The notes: a model not told the origin generated them from the sequence alone. A DNA stretch of 64,000 nucleotides from Filifactor villosus (GCF_042652965.1 NZ_JBHSHL010000008.1:1-64000), one strand, 5' to 3'. Shown: positions 16,554 to 25,455, numbered from the stretch's first letter. Program-made: numbers and translations.

Positions 16554-17045
16554 ATGAAAAAAATTGCAATTTATATGTACGATACAGCACCCATGTTTGA
16601 AATTTCAATAATAGCATATTTGTTAAACACTCAGTATGAAGTTTGTATTGTTACAGACAATCTACCCATTATAAAAACATCAGAAGGAGTGTTTATAAAA
16701 TCAAATTTGTATTTGAATGAAATCAATGTTGATGAATTTGATGGCTTAATAATTTGTGGCGGTGAGTATAGTAGATATAATAATGATCGTATACTTGAAT
16801 GTATAGATGAGTTTAGGAATAAAAATAGGCTTGTAGCTGGAATTTGTTCGGGCAGAGATTTGGTAAATCTGGCATTAAAAGAAAACTATACTATTAGAGA
16901 TACTGTTGAATGTGTATGCGACAATGTAATTTTCAGCTCTCCGAATAAATATGCTATGTTTGGAATTATAGTTGGCAAACATCTTGAAATATACGAAGAT
17001 GAAGATGATTATAACGAAACTGTGGAGTTTTTTGTTTCTAAATAG
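16554..17045 (+). CDS. DJ-1/PfpI family protein, probably acquired
   Basis: A 163-residue class I glutamine amidotransferase-like protein. The nucleophile elbow is AGICSGRDLV, with the conserved acidic residue in FDGLIICGGEYS. Family members include deglycase-like, chaperone and isonitrile hydratase proteins, so function cannot be fixed. The gene is far richer in A+T than its neighbours (AAT, AAA, ATA codons dominate), indicating transfer. The ATG at 16554 follows GGAG at 11 nt; a GTG four codons earlier is possible but lacks a site. Confidence 0.75.
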   Translation: MKKIAIYMYDTAPMFEISIIAYLLNTQYEVCIVTDNLPIIKTSEGVFIKSNLYLNEINVDEFDGLIICGGEYSRYNNDRILECIDEFRNKNRLVAGICSGRDLVNLALKENYTIRDTVECVCDNVIFSSPNKYAMFGIIVGKHLEIYEDEDDYNETVEFFVSK

Positions 17046-17372
17046 AGATATTAAAATAACATGGAATCTTGTTAAGATTATAGCGGTTTATCTTCTATGG
17101 GGCACAGATTGTTTATATCCACAACTCAAAAGAATAATAGTATTATCTCTATACCTCCCATACACCTGATATTTTAATCGGGTTTCAGTATAAAAATATT
17201 TTTCATAAGAAAATGATAATATTTTTCATATACTTTGCATAATCCTATCTTTTTATGATACACTTTAGATAAGGACATTGAGAGAGAACGACAACAATTG
17301 AGGATGGAGCTCTCTATCGGAACGGGAACTCACTGAAATAACAAGAAAGATTGTATCAGGGGGTGGAGTAAA
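17046..17372. other. Gap with partial M1 and an empty insertion site
   Basis: Contains the right half of an M1 element (17085-17142), then a stretch (17143-17205) that matches 48850-49015 but without the M1 insertion present there. Beyond this it is AT-rich with no gene. Confidence 0.55.
17085..17142 (+). repeat. M1 MITE-like repeat, right half
   Basis: GGTTTATCTTCTATGG through CACAACTCAAAAGAATAATAGTA; the left half is missing. Confidence 0.6.
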
Positions 17373-17963
17373 ATGAAATTCAAAGATTTTTATGCTTCGG
17401 ACTTGAATGTGCAGGTTCTGGAACAGTTGGATGCGGGATATGCAAAGAATATGAAAACTATGCTTGATTCGATCCAACGAGGCCCTTGGAGCAAAATGCA
17501 AAAAAAGAGACAAAAAAGCAGCATCCTGCCTAACATCTGTCTGTATAAGAGTCTTGTGGAACTCGGAGTTTCCAAGGAGGAAGCTAAAGAACTTGTTAAA
17601 AAACGTGCCTTCTATCGAGCGGGAAAGGCTCATGGGGTTTTGGAGAAGATGTTTCATCTTCCGGGCTTTCCGAAGTTGTTTCGTACGATTATGAGAAAGT
17701 CGATGAGCGGTACCGACTTTTGGGACAGTAACATTCTTTGCGACAATAAGGAAGAGTTCGCGATAGACATAACCAAATGTCTGTGGAAGGATACCTGTGA
17801 TTACTTCGGTACCCCCGAGATCTGTGAGATTTTCTGCCTGAGCGATCACGTTGTGTTCGGTAATATCGGCAAATTGGATTTCAAGAGGAACCGGACCCTG
17901 GGAATGGAAGGGGATAAGTGCGACTTCCTTTTTGAATTTAAAAAAACTTCAAACAAGCGATAA
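17373..17963 (+). CDS. L-2-amino-thiazoline-4-carboxylate hydrolase family protein
   Basis: A 196-residue protein matching the ATC hydrolase family. The C-terminal half has ITKCLWKDTCDYFGTPEIC followed by FCLSDHVVFG, the Cys- and Asp-containing signature; an N-terminal helical part precedes it. The named activity opens the thiazoline ring of ATC to S-carbamoyl-cysteine in Pseudomonas, but most family members in anaerobes are uncharacterised. The start follows GGGGGTGGAG. A strong hairpin terminator follows directly (17972-18016). Confidence 0.75.
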   Translation: MKFKDFYASDLNVQVLEQLDAGYAKNMKTMLDSIQRGPWSKMQKKRQKSSILPNICLYKSLVELGVSKEEAKELVKKRAFYRAGKAHGVLEKMFHLPGFPKLFRTIMRKSMSGTDFWDSNILCDNKEEFAIDITKCLWKDTCDYFGTPEICEIFCLSDHVVFGNIGKLDFKRNRTLGMEGDKCDFLFEFKKTSNKR

Positions 17964-17971
17964 CGGATAGG

Positions 17972-18016
17972 AAAAAAGTGTTGTAAGAAGAGGGAATCAT
18001 CTTACAACACTTTTTT
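17972..18016. terminator. Bidirectional intrinsic terminator
   Basis: AAAAAAGTGTTGTAAG (17972-17987) pairs perfectly with its complement at 18001-18016 around a 13-base loop, leaving T runs on both strands. It ends the ATC-hydrolase transcript. Confidence 0.85.
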
Positions 18017-18030
18017 TGTATATAGAAAAC

Positions 18031-18488
18031 CACACGTTAGACGTGTGGTTCCGAAAATGTTACACATTTGAACAAGACATAAACACTTGTGTTAAAATTA
18101 AGTTGCGACTGTCAGAGCAACTTAATTTAACACAAGGAGGTGTCATTTATGGGGATAAATGACATAAATAGTTTATCGCATACGAAGTGGAATTGCAAAT
18201 ATCATGTAGTGTTTGCACCTAAATATCGAAACAGAGAGTTTTGGTGTAAAGGATATTATGTAGATACAGTAGGAAAAAATGAAGTACGAATTGCGGAGTA
18301 TATAGCAAAGCAGTTAGAGGAGGATAAGTTAGGAGAACAGTTAGTAATGAGTGAAGTAGGAACTTTTAAATCAAAGAAAAAGTAACAAACAGGTAACGCG
18401 ACTGACAGTCGTATTTACACGTTTGACGTGTACGCGAGGAGCATAGGGCTATGCCCGCAAAATAACAACCACGCGTTTGACGCGTGGA
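18031..18488 (+). mobile_element. IS200/IS605-family element, internally deleted
   Basis: Bounded by two subterminal palindromes, CCACACGTTAGACGTGTGG (18031-18049) and CCACGCGTTTGACGCGTGG (near 18470-18488), as in IS200-type elements that transpose as single-strand hairpin ends. A leader palindrome built on AAGTTGC...GCAACTT (18100-18124) precedes the transposase. The transposase has lost its middle, so movement would need an enzyme from elsewhere. Confidence 0.75.
18140..18385 (+). pseudogene. tnpA: IS200-like transposase TnpA, in-frame internal deletion
   Basis: Only 81 residues against about 150 in the family. The N-terminus (SLSHTKWNCKYHVVFAPKYR) joins directly to the C-terminal block FWCKGYYVDTVGKNE...YIAKQLEEDKLGEQL. 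The missing middle includes the HUH (His-x-His) motif needed for catalysis, so the product cannot be active. The reading frame is intact across the deletion. The original AAGGAGG start signal remains. Confidence 0.8.
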
Positions 18489-18570
18489 TGTGTTTTTCAG
18501 TTGAAGCCTTGTTCGAAGAGTTGAGTATCAAGGTCAAAGGAGTTTTGAAGGGGGATTGCAAAATTGTCCC

Positions 18571-19938
18571 CTATTCGACTGAGAGAAAACGGATCTTTGT
18601 ATCGTAGAGCCGTTTGAGAAAATAGAAGCTGAACATAATGGAGACCACTTCCGCGATAGGGAAGGAATACCATATATATCGGAAGGGGAGCAGTCTCGAG
18701 AACAGATAGGCCAATGGAAGGATAACTACCATTTGGCGGATGGCGGAGATATAGAGGCTGTATTTTCCGATGCCCACTGCCTGGAACAAGGCGGAGATAA
18801 CGATGCCGACCGCTGCCAATCCGAAGTGAAGTGAGATGATGCGAAGGGCGGGAACACCGATGGCAAGCATCTCGTCGGTTGCATGGAAGATCCCCATCAG
18901 TTTTGCCGGAAACAGGAAGAAGACCACCGTTCCCGATAACATAATGCCCAGTGCGATCATGATCCCGTATTTTAGAGCTTGCATCATCCTATCTCTGTTT
19001 TTGGCACCGTAGTTATAACCCAAAATAGGCATCAGCCCTTGATTGAGACCGAACACCGGCATAAAGACGAAGGATTGCAGGCGGAAGTAGACACCCATAA
19101 CGGACACGGCAGCTTCCGAGAAGGAGATCAAAATAGAGTTCAGTCCTGTAATCAGCAATGCTCCGATCGATTGCATAACAATCGAAGGGATACCGACGGC
19201 ATAAATCTCCTTGGCAGTCTTGCGGTCAAAGCGGTAGGACTTGAGACTGATATGGACTTCATGTTCCTTTGTCAGAATCACATAGGTAGAAAAGATAAGT
19301 GCCACCGTCTGCCCGATAACGGTTGCGGCTCCGGCTCCGGCTACTCCCATTTTCGGAAAACCGAAGAGACCGAAGATCATAATCGGATCCAAGATGATGT
19401 TGATCAAAGCTCCGGACATTTGAAAAATCATCGGATAAATCATATTCCCCGTTGCTTGTAAGGTTTTTTCAAAGTTGATCTGAAGAAAGATTCCTATCGA
19501 AAAAACAGTGATGATCTTCAGATAAGACACTGTGTTTGCAAAGATATATTCATCCTCTGTAAAGATGGAGACGAACGGCTCTACAAAGAAGATGCCCAAG
19601 AGGGCAAATACCAAGAAATTGAGAAAGCCCAGATAGACGGCATGGGTTGCAGCTCTGCTCGCATCTTCGTGACGGCGTTCTCCCAGCCTTCGTGAAACGA
19701 CGGAGTTTAATCCGATGCCGGTACCTACTCCGATCGCAATCATCAGGATTTGAACGGGAAACGAGAGGGTTACCGCTGTAAGAGCCTTCTCTCCCAAACG
19801 GGAAACAAAGATACTGTCAACAATGTTGTACATGGACTGTACCAACATTGCGAACATCGCCGGCAGGGACATTTTGATAATAAGAGGCAGTACCGGCGCT
19901 ACCCCCATTTTATTTTGTGTTTCGGTTGTTGTTTTCAT
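18571..19938 (-). CDS. MATE family efflux transporter
   Basis: A 455-residue membrane protein with about 12 transmembrane helices in two homologous halves. It has SLPAMFAMLVQSMYNIVDSI near the start and LIISF-type second-half motifs such as PVFGLNQGLMPILGYNYGA. Such proteins export cationic drugs or metabolites using Na+ or H+. The start at 19938 (MKTTTETQ) follows AAAGGAG; the extension upstream is not supported. No regulator is adjacent, and the substrate is unknown. Confidence 0.9.
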   Translation of the reverse strand: MKTTTETQNKMGVAPVLPLIIKMSLPAMFAMLVQSMYNIVDSIFVSRLGEKALTAVTLSFPVQILMIAIGVGTGIGLNSVVSRRLGERRHEDASRAATHAVYLGFLNFLVFALLGIFFVEPFVSIFTEDEYIFANTVSYLKIITVFSIGIFLQINFEKTLQATGNMIYPMIFQMSGALINIILDPIMIFGLFGFPKMGVAGAGAATVIGQTVALIFSTYVILTKEHEVHISLKSYRFDRKTAKEIYAVGIPSIVMQSIGALLITGLNSILISFSEAAVSVMGVYFRLQSFVFMPVFGLNQGLMPILGYNYGAKNRDRMMQALKYGIMIALGIMLSGTVVFFLFPAKLMGIFHATDEMLAIGVPALRIISLHFGLAAVGIVISALFQAVGIGKYSLYISAIRQMVVILPLAYLFSRLLPFRYIWYSFPIAEVVSIMFSFYFLKRLYDTKIRFLSVE

Positions 19939-20161
19939 CCAAACTCCTTTCTGATAAAAACGATAGATCAAATATATATAACGTGTATTCGGTCTCCGGA
20001 TTACGATGCTCACAAGCCTACTGAAAAATAGGGTTTATATATGATCGTGGAGTCTATTACCGTATTTTAATATAATACTATAAGAGGGAGCTTAATGTCA
20101 AAAGACAAAACGGAGAATAATATCAGATACGGTATCGGGATCCTTATAGAATAAACGAAGC

Positions 20162-20200
20162 AAAAAGATACCGAACCATGCCGGAAGATGGTTCGGTATC
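20162..20200 (-). terminator. Intrinsic terminator of the blaI-like operon
   Basis: GATACCGAACCAT (20167-20179) pairs perfectly with ATGGTTCGGTATC (20188-20200). On the minus strand the hairpin is followed by TTTTT (20166-20162). It lies about 70 nt past the M56 gene stop. Confidence 0.85.
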
Positions 20201-20272
20201 GGAAAAGAAGGGACCCTGTCTATATTCCGAGAGCCCTATATAGGTTTATTCGTATTTCAACAAGGAAGGGAT

Positions 20273-22348
20273 TTAATCATCGTCATTATCGTCGTCTTTA
20301 TCATCATCTTGGTCCTCGTCGTCATCATTATCGTCGTCTGTATCGTCATCGTCATCCTTGTCGTCTTTTACTTTGTTGTCGTCGTTCCTGCTTTCTTTTA
20401 CTTTGCCGTTGTCGTTTTTATTGTCTTTTATCTTGCTGTCATCGTTCTTACTGTCTTGTACCTTGTCATTATTATTCTTGGACTTATCACGATCATCGTT
20501 TTTGTCGTTATCTCGGCTCTTGATTTTTCCGCTCTCCTGCTCGCGAACCTTTTCAGAGGAAGCATCGACCTTGTCATTGTTACGCAATTCAGATCTTCCG
20601 TCTTCATTACCGGATGTCGATTTTATGGACTCAACCTTAGAACTGTTCAAGCCTGCCTGATTAACAGCTGCGGACTTCGCTCTGTCAGGAGAGTTTCCTG
20701 AGGTATTTGAAGAAGCTGATGTTTGAGCAACTTCTGAGGCGTTGGAGGAATTTGGCCCTTGGACAACTTGGTTATTCTGAGAAGGAGAGAACCTCTCGAT
20801 ATCGGTATCTTTGTCCAAGATAGAGCCGGATGTTGCATCGATTTCATAATCATATTTTTTTCCATTGCTGTAAAACTCAATATCGTACACCTTTCGACCA
20901 TCGTCATTGTCGAGTTTGGCTTTTATGAAGGATACGTTGGAAGAGTTCAAGCCCGCGTTCTTAAGAGCAATCTCTTTCGCTTTTTCAAGGGAGATTCCTG
21001 AAGTGTTTACAGGAGTGGATCCTTGAGGAGTCTTATTGTTTTGTGGAATCGAGAAGTTGTCAATATCGGTGTCTTTATTTAAGACAGCTCCGGATATTGC
21101 ATCAATCGTGTAATCGTACTCTATGCCATTGCTGAAAAATTCGATTTCGTAGACCTTTGTTGCTCCGTCCTTGTTAAGACGTGCATTTACAAAGGATACA
21201 TTTGAGGCCTGCAAGCCTGCGTTATTCAGAGCGATCCTCTTTGCCTTCTGAAGCCCGATATTGTTTTGTACCGGCGAAGCGAATACAAAGACGGAACCCG
21301 AGGCCAAGGTCAAACCGAGAGCCAATGCGATTCCTGCCATGGAATACTGTTGTTTTCTTTTGTTGGACTCCATAATATGAAAGAGTCTTCTTTTCAGGTT
21401 GATTTTTTTCGTATAAAAACAAGTCGAAAGTGCAATCGGACGCTTTACATTCATATCGATCATACTGATGATGACCTCTCCGTAAAACCGTCTGTAATTA
21501 CTGTCTTTTCCAAACAGAACGGTTTCATCGCAGTAGGACTCTCCGTCGTTGTAAACAGTCGGAACAAAGAGGTACAACAGAGGATTGAACCAGTGCACCG
21601 CCAAGGTCACAACAGTCAGGAAATTGACCCACAGATCCTTGTGCTTATAATGGGTCAGTTCGTGTTCAAAAATCAATTCCAACTCGTCTTCGCTGAAGGC
21701 TCTTTGAGGAAGAAGGACGACGGGTTTAAAGATCCCGGTCAACATCGGAGTGTTGATAAAGGGACAGACAGCAAGGTCTATGCGTTTCTTGTCAAGTCCC
21801 ATATAGGCTTTGACTTCATCGAAGAGCACCAGAGTCTCGGCCTCTCTTACTTTTTCGCCCCAACGTCTGATCATACGTCGAAAATTTCGGTATTGCAGCA
21901 TATAGCGACTGAAGACAAAAATGGCTCCTACCGCCCATATCACAATCAATGTGTTAAGGGTAAAGAACACATGGAACCAAGACCTTACATCCGGATCGGA
22001 AGAAGGCCCTTCTTCTTGCCGAGCGGACTCCTGTACCTGAGAATGTTCCGGATCGGAGTTTTTTACGGTAAACTCGGCTGCCGGAGGCTCTTTTTCCGGT
22101 TGTTCGACTTGAATACGTTCTTCCACCGGCGGGGTTACCGAAGGGGAATTTAGAGTGATCAAGCCCTTGCCCAAAATCGGGCGAAATGGAATTATAAGAC
22201 CTATCAGCAAGACGATCCACATCATATAGCGTGTCTTTGCCGTTATCTTCCTAAGCGTTATGGAAGATAGGAGGAAAAGAGAAAGCATAATACATGACAT
22301 GACCGCACTGACAGACAACAGTGTAATCAAAAATTGCACAAGGATCAC
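20273..22348 (-). CDS. M56 (BlaR1-like) sensor peptidase with PepSY domains and Asp-rich tail
   Basis: A 691-residue membrane protein. Helices lie at about residues 5-30, 42-60, 128-148 and 338-358. The M56 metallopeptidase motif H229-E-L-T-H233 is in the cytoplasmic loop, so the part after residue 358 should be outside the cell. There, BlaR1 has a penicillin-binding sensor. This protein instead has two closely similar PepSY domains (about 364-432 and 452-520), a decayed third repeat (about 552-590) and a 90-residue tail of Asp, Asn and Lys ending almost purely in Asp. PepSY domains often inhibit peptidases. GTG start, overlapping the blaI-like stop by 4 bases. Confidence 0.85.
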   Translation of the reverse strand: MILVQFLITLLSVSAVMSCIMLSLFLLSSITLRKITAKTRYMMWIVLLIGLIIPFRPILGKGLITLNSPSVTPPVEERIQVEQPEKEPPAAEFTVKNSDPEHSQVQESARQEEGPSSDPDVRSWFHVFFTLNTLIVIWAVGAIFVFSRYMLQYRNFRRMIRRWGEKVREAETLVLFDEVKAYMGLDKKRIDLAVCPFINTPMLTGIFKPVVLLPQRAFSEDELELIFEHELTHYKHKDLWVNFLTVVTLAVHWFNPLLYLFVPTVYNDGESYCDETVLFGKDSNYRRFYGEVIISMIDMNVKRPIALSTCFYTKKINLKRRLFHIMESNKRKQQYSMAGIALALGLTLASGSVFVFASPVQNNIGLQKAKRIALNNAGLQASNVSFVNARLNKDGATKVYEIEFFSNGIEYDYTIDAISGAVLNKDTDIDNFSIPQNNKTPQGSTPVNTSGISLEKAKEIALKNAGLNSSNVSFIKAKLDNDDGRKVYDIEFYSNGKKYDYEIDATSGSILDKDTDIERFSPSQNNQVVQGPNSSNASEVAQTSASSNTSGNSPDRAKSAAVNQAGLNSSKVESIKSTSGNEDGRSELRNNDKVDASSEKVREQESGKIKSRDNDKNDDRDKSKNNNDKVQDSKNDDSKIKDNKNDNGKVKESRNDDNKVKDDKDDDDDTDDDNDDDEDQDDDKDDDNDDD

Positions 22349-22722
22349 TTCCTTTCTTTAAACCACTCTCGCAACTCGTCCAAGTCGTCGGAAGATAAAT
22401 CTCCTTCCAAACAAAATGTTTTGATAAGCGTTCCGATGGAATTTCCCGCATATCGTTTCAAAAAACTTCCCGTCTCAACCTCAAGATAATCCTGTTCTGA
22501 GATGAGGGGAGTGTAGCAACGTTCCCTTCCCACCCTTGAGCTGCTCAAAAATCCTTTTTCCGTAAGGCGAGCCAAGATGGTAAGCAGGGTTTGGGGTTTC
22601 CAACTGACATCTGGATCCAGCTGCTCCATGATTGTATGCGTTGTAACGGGTGCTTCCGAATGCCAAATGGCCTTCATAACCGTAAATTCCGTATCGGGCA
22701 ATCTTTTTTGGATATTTTTCAT
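22345..22722 (-). CDS. BlaI/MecI family transcriptional repressor
   Basis: A 125-residue winged-helix repressor. LPDTEFTVMKAIWHSEAPVT and WKPQTLLTILARLTEKGFL are the DNA-binding part; a C-terminal dimerisation region follows. Proteins of this family repress their own operon until the partner M56 peptidase triggers their cleavage. The pair here overlaps by 4 bases. The ATG at 22722 follows AAGGAGAG. The direct repeat TTCTACAAC in the promoter is a candidate operator. The regulated function is not beta-lactam resistance as far as the sequence shows. Confidence 0.9.
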   Translation of the reverse strand: MKNIQKRLPDTEFTVMKAIWHSEAPVTTHTIMEQLDPDVSWKPQTLLTILARLTEKGFLSSSRVGRERCYTPLISEQDYLEVETGSFLKRYAGNSIGTLIKTFCLEGDLSSDDLDELREWFKERK

Positions 22723-22736
22723 GACTTCTCTCCTTG

Positions 22737-22786
22737 TTCTACAACTGTCTTAACTATATTCTACAACGTCGCATCCAAAAGTTCAA
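22737..22786 (-). promoter_or_regulatory. Promoter and candidate BlaI-type operators
   Basis: On the minus strand -35 TTGAAC (22786-22781), 17-base spacer, -10 TAGAAT (22763-22758). The 9-mer TTCTACAAC (plus-strand reading) occurs at 22737-22745 and 22759-22767, one over the -10 box and one downstream. It contains the TACA half-site seen in BlaI/MecI operators. Confidence 0.55.
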
Positions 22787-23455
22787 TAGGTTTTCCCGAA
22801 AAAGTTTGGGATTCGTTCCAAAACAAGGAAATAGCAATGAAGAGAAGAATTTACAATTTGGTCATACAAACAAGGCCGATTTTGGATATACGAGTTTGTT
22901 AGCTTATATTTACCGTTTGTTGGAGAAATCAAACAGAAAAACAAAAAATTGCCTTATTATCCGGGAAAAAGCTTGAGAAAAAGAAGGGATAGGATTTTTT
23001 GATCGAAGGAGGAACATATCCACATCTACAAAACCATGGAGTACATGGTTTGGATATTAGGGGAAACAACGTGTAATTTCAAGATAATGAGACTCCTTGA
23101 TCAAAGATGCTCTCCGCCAAAAGGAATAGGATGTCAACTGTTTGAGCCGTTATGCAATATCGTTTTTTGCAACACGGCAATTCAAACAGGGTCGCTGTAA
23201 ATTTGATTTTTGTACGAGAGAGGAGGTTTTTGAAGCCGTTGATTCGACAAATATTCGTATTCGGTAAATTCCGAAGGAACTAGGAAGTCCGAGTTTGTAC
23301 GGGGTTTCACAAAAATCCCGATTTGAGATCGACAACGGGGTTATACTGTTCTTCAATGGAAGTATGGATAGCTATTTTTCGACCGCGAAAAATTGTTTTA
23401 TCTTCTTATGGGTCAAAGATTGTTTATGTCCACAACTCAAAGAGGAATACCAGCA
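22787..23455. other. Non-coding gap between the blaI-like gene and nnrD
   Basis: Contains an M1 copy (23343-23452) and a small hairpin near 23029-23052 (AAACCATG...CATGGTTT). No gene with a ribosome binding site was found. Confidence 0.5.
23343..23452 (+). repeat. M1 MITE-like repeat
   Basis: Copy starting TACTGTTCTTCAATGGAAG and running through TGTTTATGTCCACAACTC. The right end is decayed and abuts the nnrD stop. Confidence 0.6.
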
Positions 23456-24301
23456 TCAGTCTTTCTTTAACATCAGCTCCCTGATCACAAAAGGCAGGCG
23501 GGATATCACATCGCCGGCAAGTACGCTGTACATTGTCTTAGAGAGTTCTCGGGCCGTGTAGGAGTGGAGGTAGACTGCGAGGACACAGGCTTCGAGAGGG
23601 GAGAGTTTTTGTCCGACAAAGGAGGCGATGATTCCGGTCAAGGCATCTCCCATGCCCCCTGTCGCCATCTCGGGAACTCCGACATCCGAGAGGTAGGTGG
23701 TCTTCCCATCGGTGATAACGGTGGTCTCGCCCTTGAGGACAAGGATCAGGTTGAAGTTTTGAGCGAAGGTCTCGGCAAGCTCCACCTTGTTTGCCTTGAT
23801 CTCTTCGATACTTGTTGCACTGAGGCGAGAAAACTCTCCTTCGTGAGGAGTCAGGATCAGGGTCTTATCCGTCCGCAAGAGGGACGATTTCTCTGCAAGA
23901 AGGCTCAGACCGTCGGCATCGATGACGAGGGGGCAGTTTACGCGGTTCAGGAGGAGGGAGAGTTTTCTTCTGCTGTAATCTCGGATTCCGCTCCCGCAAC
24001 CGAAGGCGACACAGTCGGCGGAGTGGAGAAGTTGAAAAAAATCCATCTCATAGGTCTGGAGGTCCAGAACCATCTCTTCGTTGAGCTTTTGGGCTACAAT
24101 AGAAAAAATCTCCTTTTCGACCGCAAGGGTAACAAGGCCGCTCCCGCTTCTTATACAGGCCCTTGCGCAGAGGCAGGGAGCTCCGGGAAAACGCGGACTT
24201 CCCGCAACGATGAGGACCCGTCCGTAACTTCCTTTGTGGGAGGATCGTTGTCTTATGGGAATAAGGGTTCGGATAAATTCGGGAGTCAATGTGATTGTCA
24301 T
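23456..24301 (-). CDS. nnrD: ADP-dependent NAD(P)H-hydrate dehydratase
   Basis: A 281-residue ribokinase-fold protein of the YjeF C-terminal type. It repairs NAD(P)H hydrated at the nicotinamide ring, using ADP. KGSYGRVLIVAGSPRFPGA, PLVIDADGLSLL, LILTPHEGEFSRL and ATGGMGDALTGIIASFVG are diagnostic. The epimerase domain often fused in front is absent, so NAD(P)HX epimerase must be encoded elsewhere. The ATG at 24301 follows AAAGGAGGT. Confidence 0.9.
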   Translation of the reverse strand: MTITLTPEFIRTLIPIRQRSSHKGSYGRVLIVAGSPRFPGAPCLCARACIRSGSGLVTLAVEKEIFSIVAQKLNEEMVLDLQTYEMDFFQLLHSADCVAFGCGSGIRDYSRRKLSLLLNRVNCPLVIDADGLSLLAEKSSLLRTDKTLILTPHEGEFSRLSATSIEEIKANKVELAETFAQNFNLILVLKGETTVITDGKTTYLSDVGVPEMATGGMGDALTGIIASFVGQKLSPLEACVLAVYLHSYTARELSKTMYSVLAGDVISRLPFVIRELMLKKD

Positions 24302-24671
24302 AAGGGACCTCCTTTGCAGATCTCAAAAGCCTTGAATAGAAGGGGATGTGAATATCTTATTGTCATCGGCGATTCGAAATTCGAATCCATGTTGTTATAC
24401 TGTTTTAGAAAAATACTGCACAAGATAAACTCCTTATTTTTCTTATACAGAATTATATCACTTTGGACTTCGGTTTAAAACAAAGGGCGAGAAGAATATA
24501 AGATTTTCACACAAATCAGGTATATATTCTTCACACAAATCAGGTATAATAAGTAAAGAAACTTATTGTGACGGCCGAAGAAACGGTTTGTTCCGTTCGT
24601 GATTCGGACGAAAGAGGTCCGCTTGATAAGGGGCGGACAAAAGATCGAACAAGAAGGGGAGGATGATAAGA
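24302..24671. other. Divergent intergenic region with a 24-bp tandem repeat
   Basis: Between nnrD (minus) and the membrane-anchored protein gene (plus). TTCACACAAATCAGGTATA occurs at 24506-24524 and 24530-24548. The second copy runs into TATAAT (24545-24550), a likely -10 box of the plus-strand gene, so the repeat may be a regulator site. Confidence 0.5.
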
Positions 24672-25343
24672 ATGAGAGTTTTGAGAAGATTAGTGTTTGT
24701 TTTGCTCATAGGCTTGATCCCTGTAACCGTGTTTGCGGGAGATGCTTTGCACCGTCTGACCCACAACGATCAGGACGGGCTCTACCTTGCCATTTTGGAG
24801 AAGATGGATGACACGGAGCTTTCGTTTCGTGTGGAGGAGAGCGTTGTAAGTGTGGAGAATATGTCGCAGGACAAGTGGGAGCCTCTGGAGATCAATCACT
24901 TTCGCCTGAAGTATTCGGCGATTCCCGAGATCAATATGGTGGGTCAGAGACCGGAGGGTGACTTTTTTGAGGTCGAAGAGCCTTATTTGGTATCCTTGAA
25001 CAAAGATGGAGAGGACTTCCGGGTGGAATGGGGAATCTTTAAACTCGAGAAGGACGAGGAAGGAAAGTTTCATCTTGCTTCTCATGAGGGGATGAATGAG
25101 TATGAAAAATCCGTAGCAAAAACGATCGAAGTCTTTATCAACTCCAAGGGGCAGAAGATCGAGTTTTTCCCTACATCTCCCAAGGAGCAGGAGCATGGTT
25201 CGACAGAAGAGGTGAAGACGGAAGAAGTTCCTGAGGAAGAGGTTCAAACTCCTCTTTTTCAAGGAGGGATAGGTTACCTTGTTTTGGCAGGACTCTTTGT
25301 TCTGCTTATATTGACGAAGATAAACAGGGGCAGAAGTTATTGA
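24672..25343 (+). CDS. Secreted protein with C-terminal membrane anchor, unknown family
   Basis: A 223-residue protein with a signal peptide (RRLVFVLLIGLIPVTVFAG, cleavage likely near residue 21) and a C-terminal membrane helix (about 195-216), followed by the basic end KINRGRSY. This leaves an acidic extracytoplasmic domain of about 170 residues. The stretch before the anchor is rich in Glu and Pro, like a flexible stalk. No known domain was recognised. ATG at 24672 has GGGGAGG at 9 nt; the ATG at 24663 directly abuts the site and is less likely. Confidence 0.7.
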   Translation: MRVLRRLVFVLLIGLIPVTVFAGDALHRLTHNDQDGLYLAILEKMDDTELSFRVEESVVSVENMSQDKWEPLEINHFRLKYSAIPEINMVGQRPEGDFFEVEEPYLVSLNKDGEDFRVEWGIFKLEKDEEGKFHLASHEGMNEYEKSVAKTIEVFINSKGQKIEFFPTSPKEQEHGSTEEVKTEEVPEEEVQTPLFQGGIGYLVLAGLFVLLILTKINRGRSY

Positions 25344-25453
25344 AAAAGCGAACACAGATAGAAAATACGGAAAGCCGCTCGGAAGCGGAGGATGAAGACC
25401 TTAGCGATTTGAGCTCCGAATCCGAGGGCTGTAACGTGGAAAAGGAAGGATGA
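25340..25453 (+). CDS. Possible 37-aa acidic ORF coupling to thyA
   Basis: A TTG overlapping the previous stop (TTGA) opens a 37-codon frame ending in a TGA that overlaps the thyA start region. The product is rich in Glu, Asp and Ser, with LKKRTQIENTESRSEAED at its start. It may be a real small protein or simply a translational bridge that carries ribosomes into thyA. No ribosome binding site of its own was seen. Confidence 0.3.
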   Translation: MKKRTQIENTESRSEAEDEDLSDLSSESEGCNVEKEG

Positions 25454-25455
25454 TC

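Noticed and set aside
20309..20701. Long hydrophobic plus-strand frames rich in Val and Leu
   Set aside because: They are antisense readings of the Asp/Asn/Lys-rich tail of the M56 protein; no ribosome binding site.
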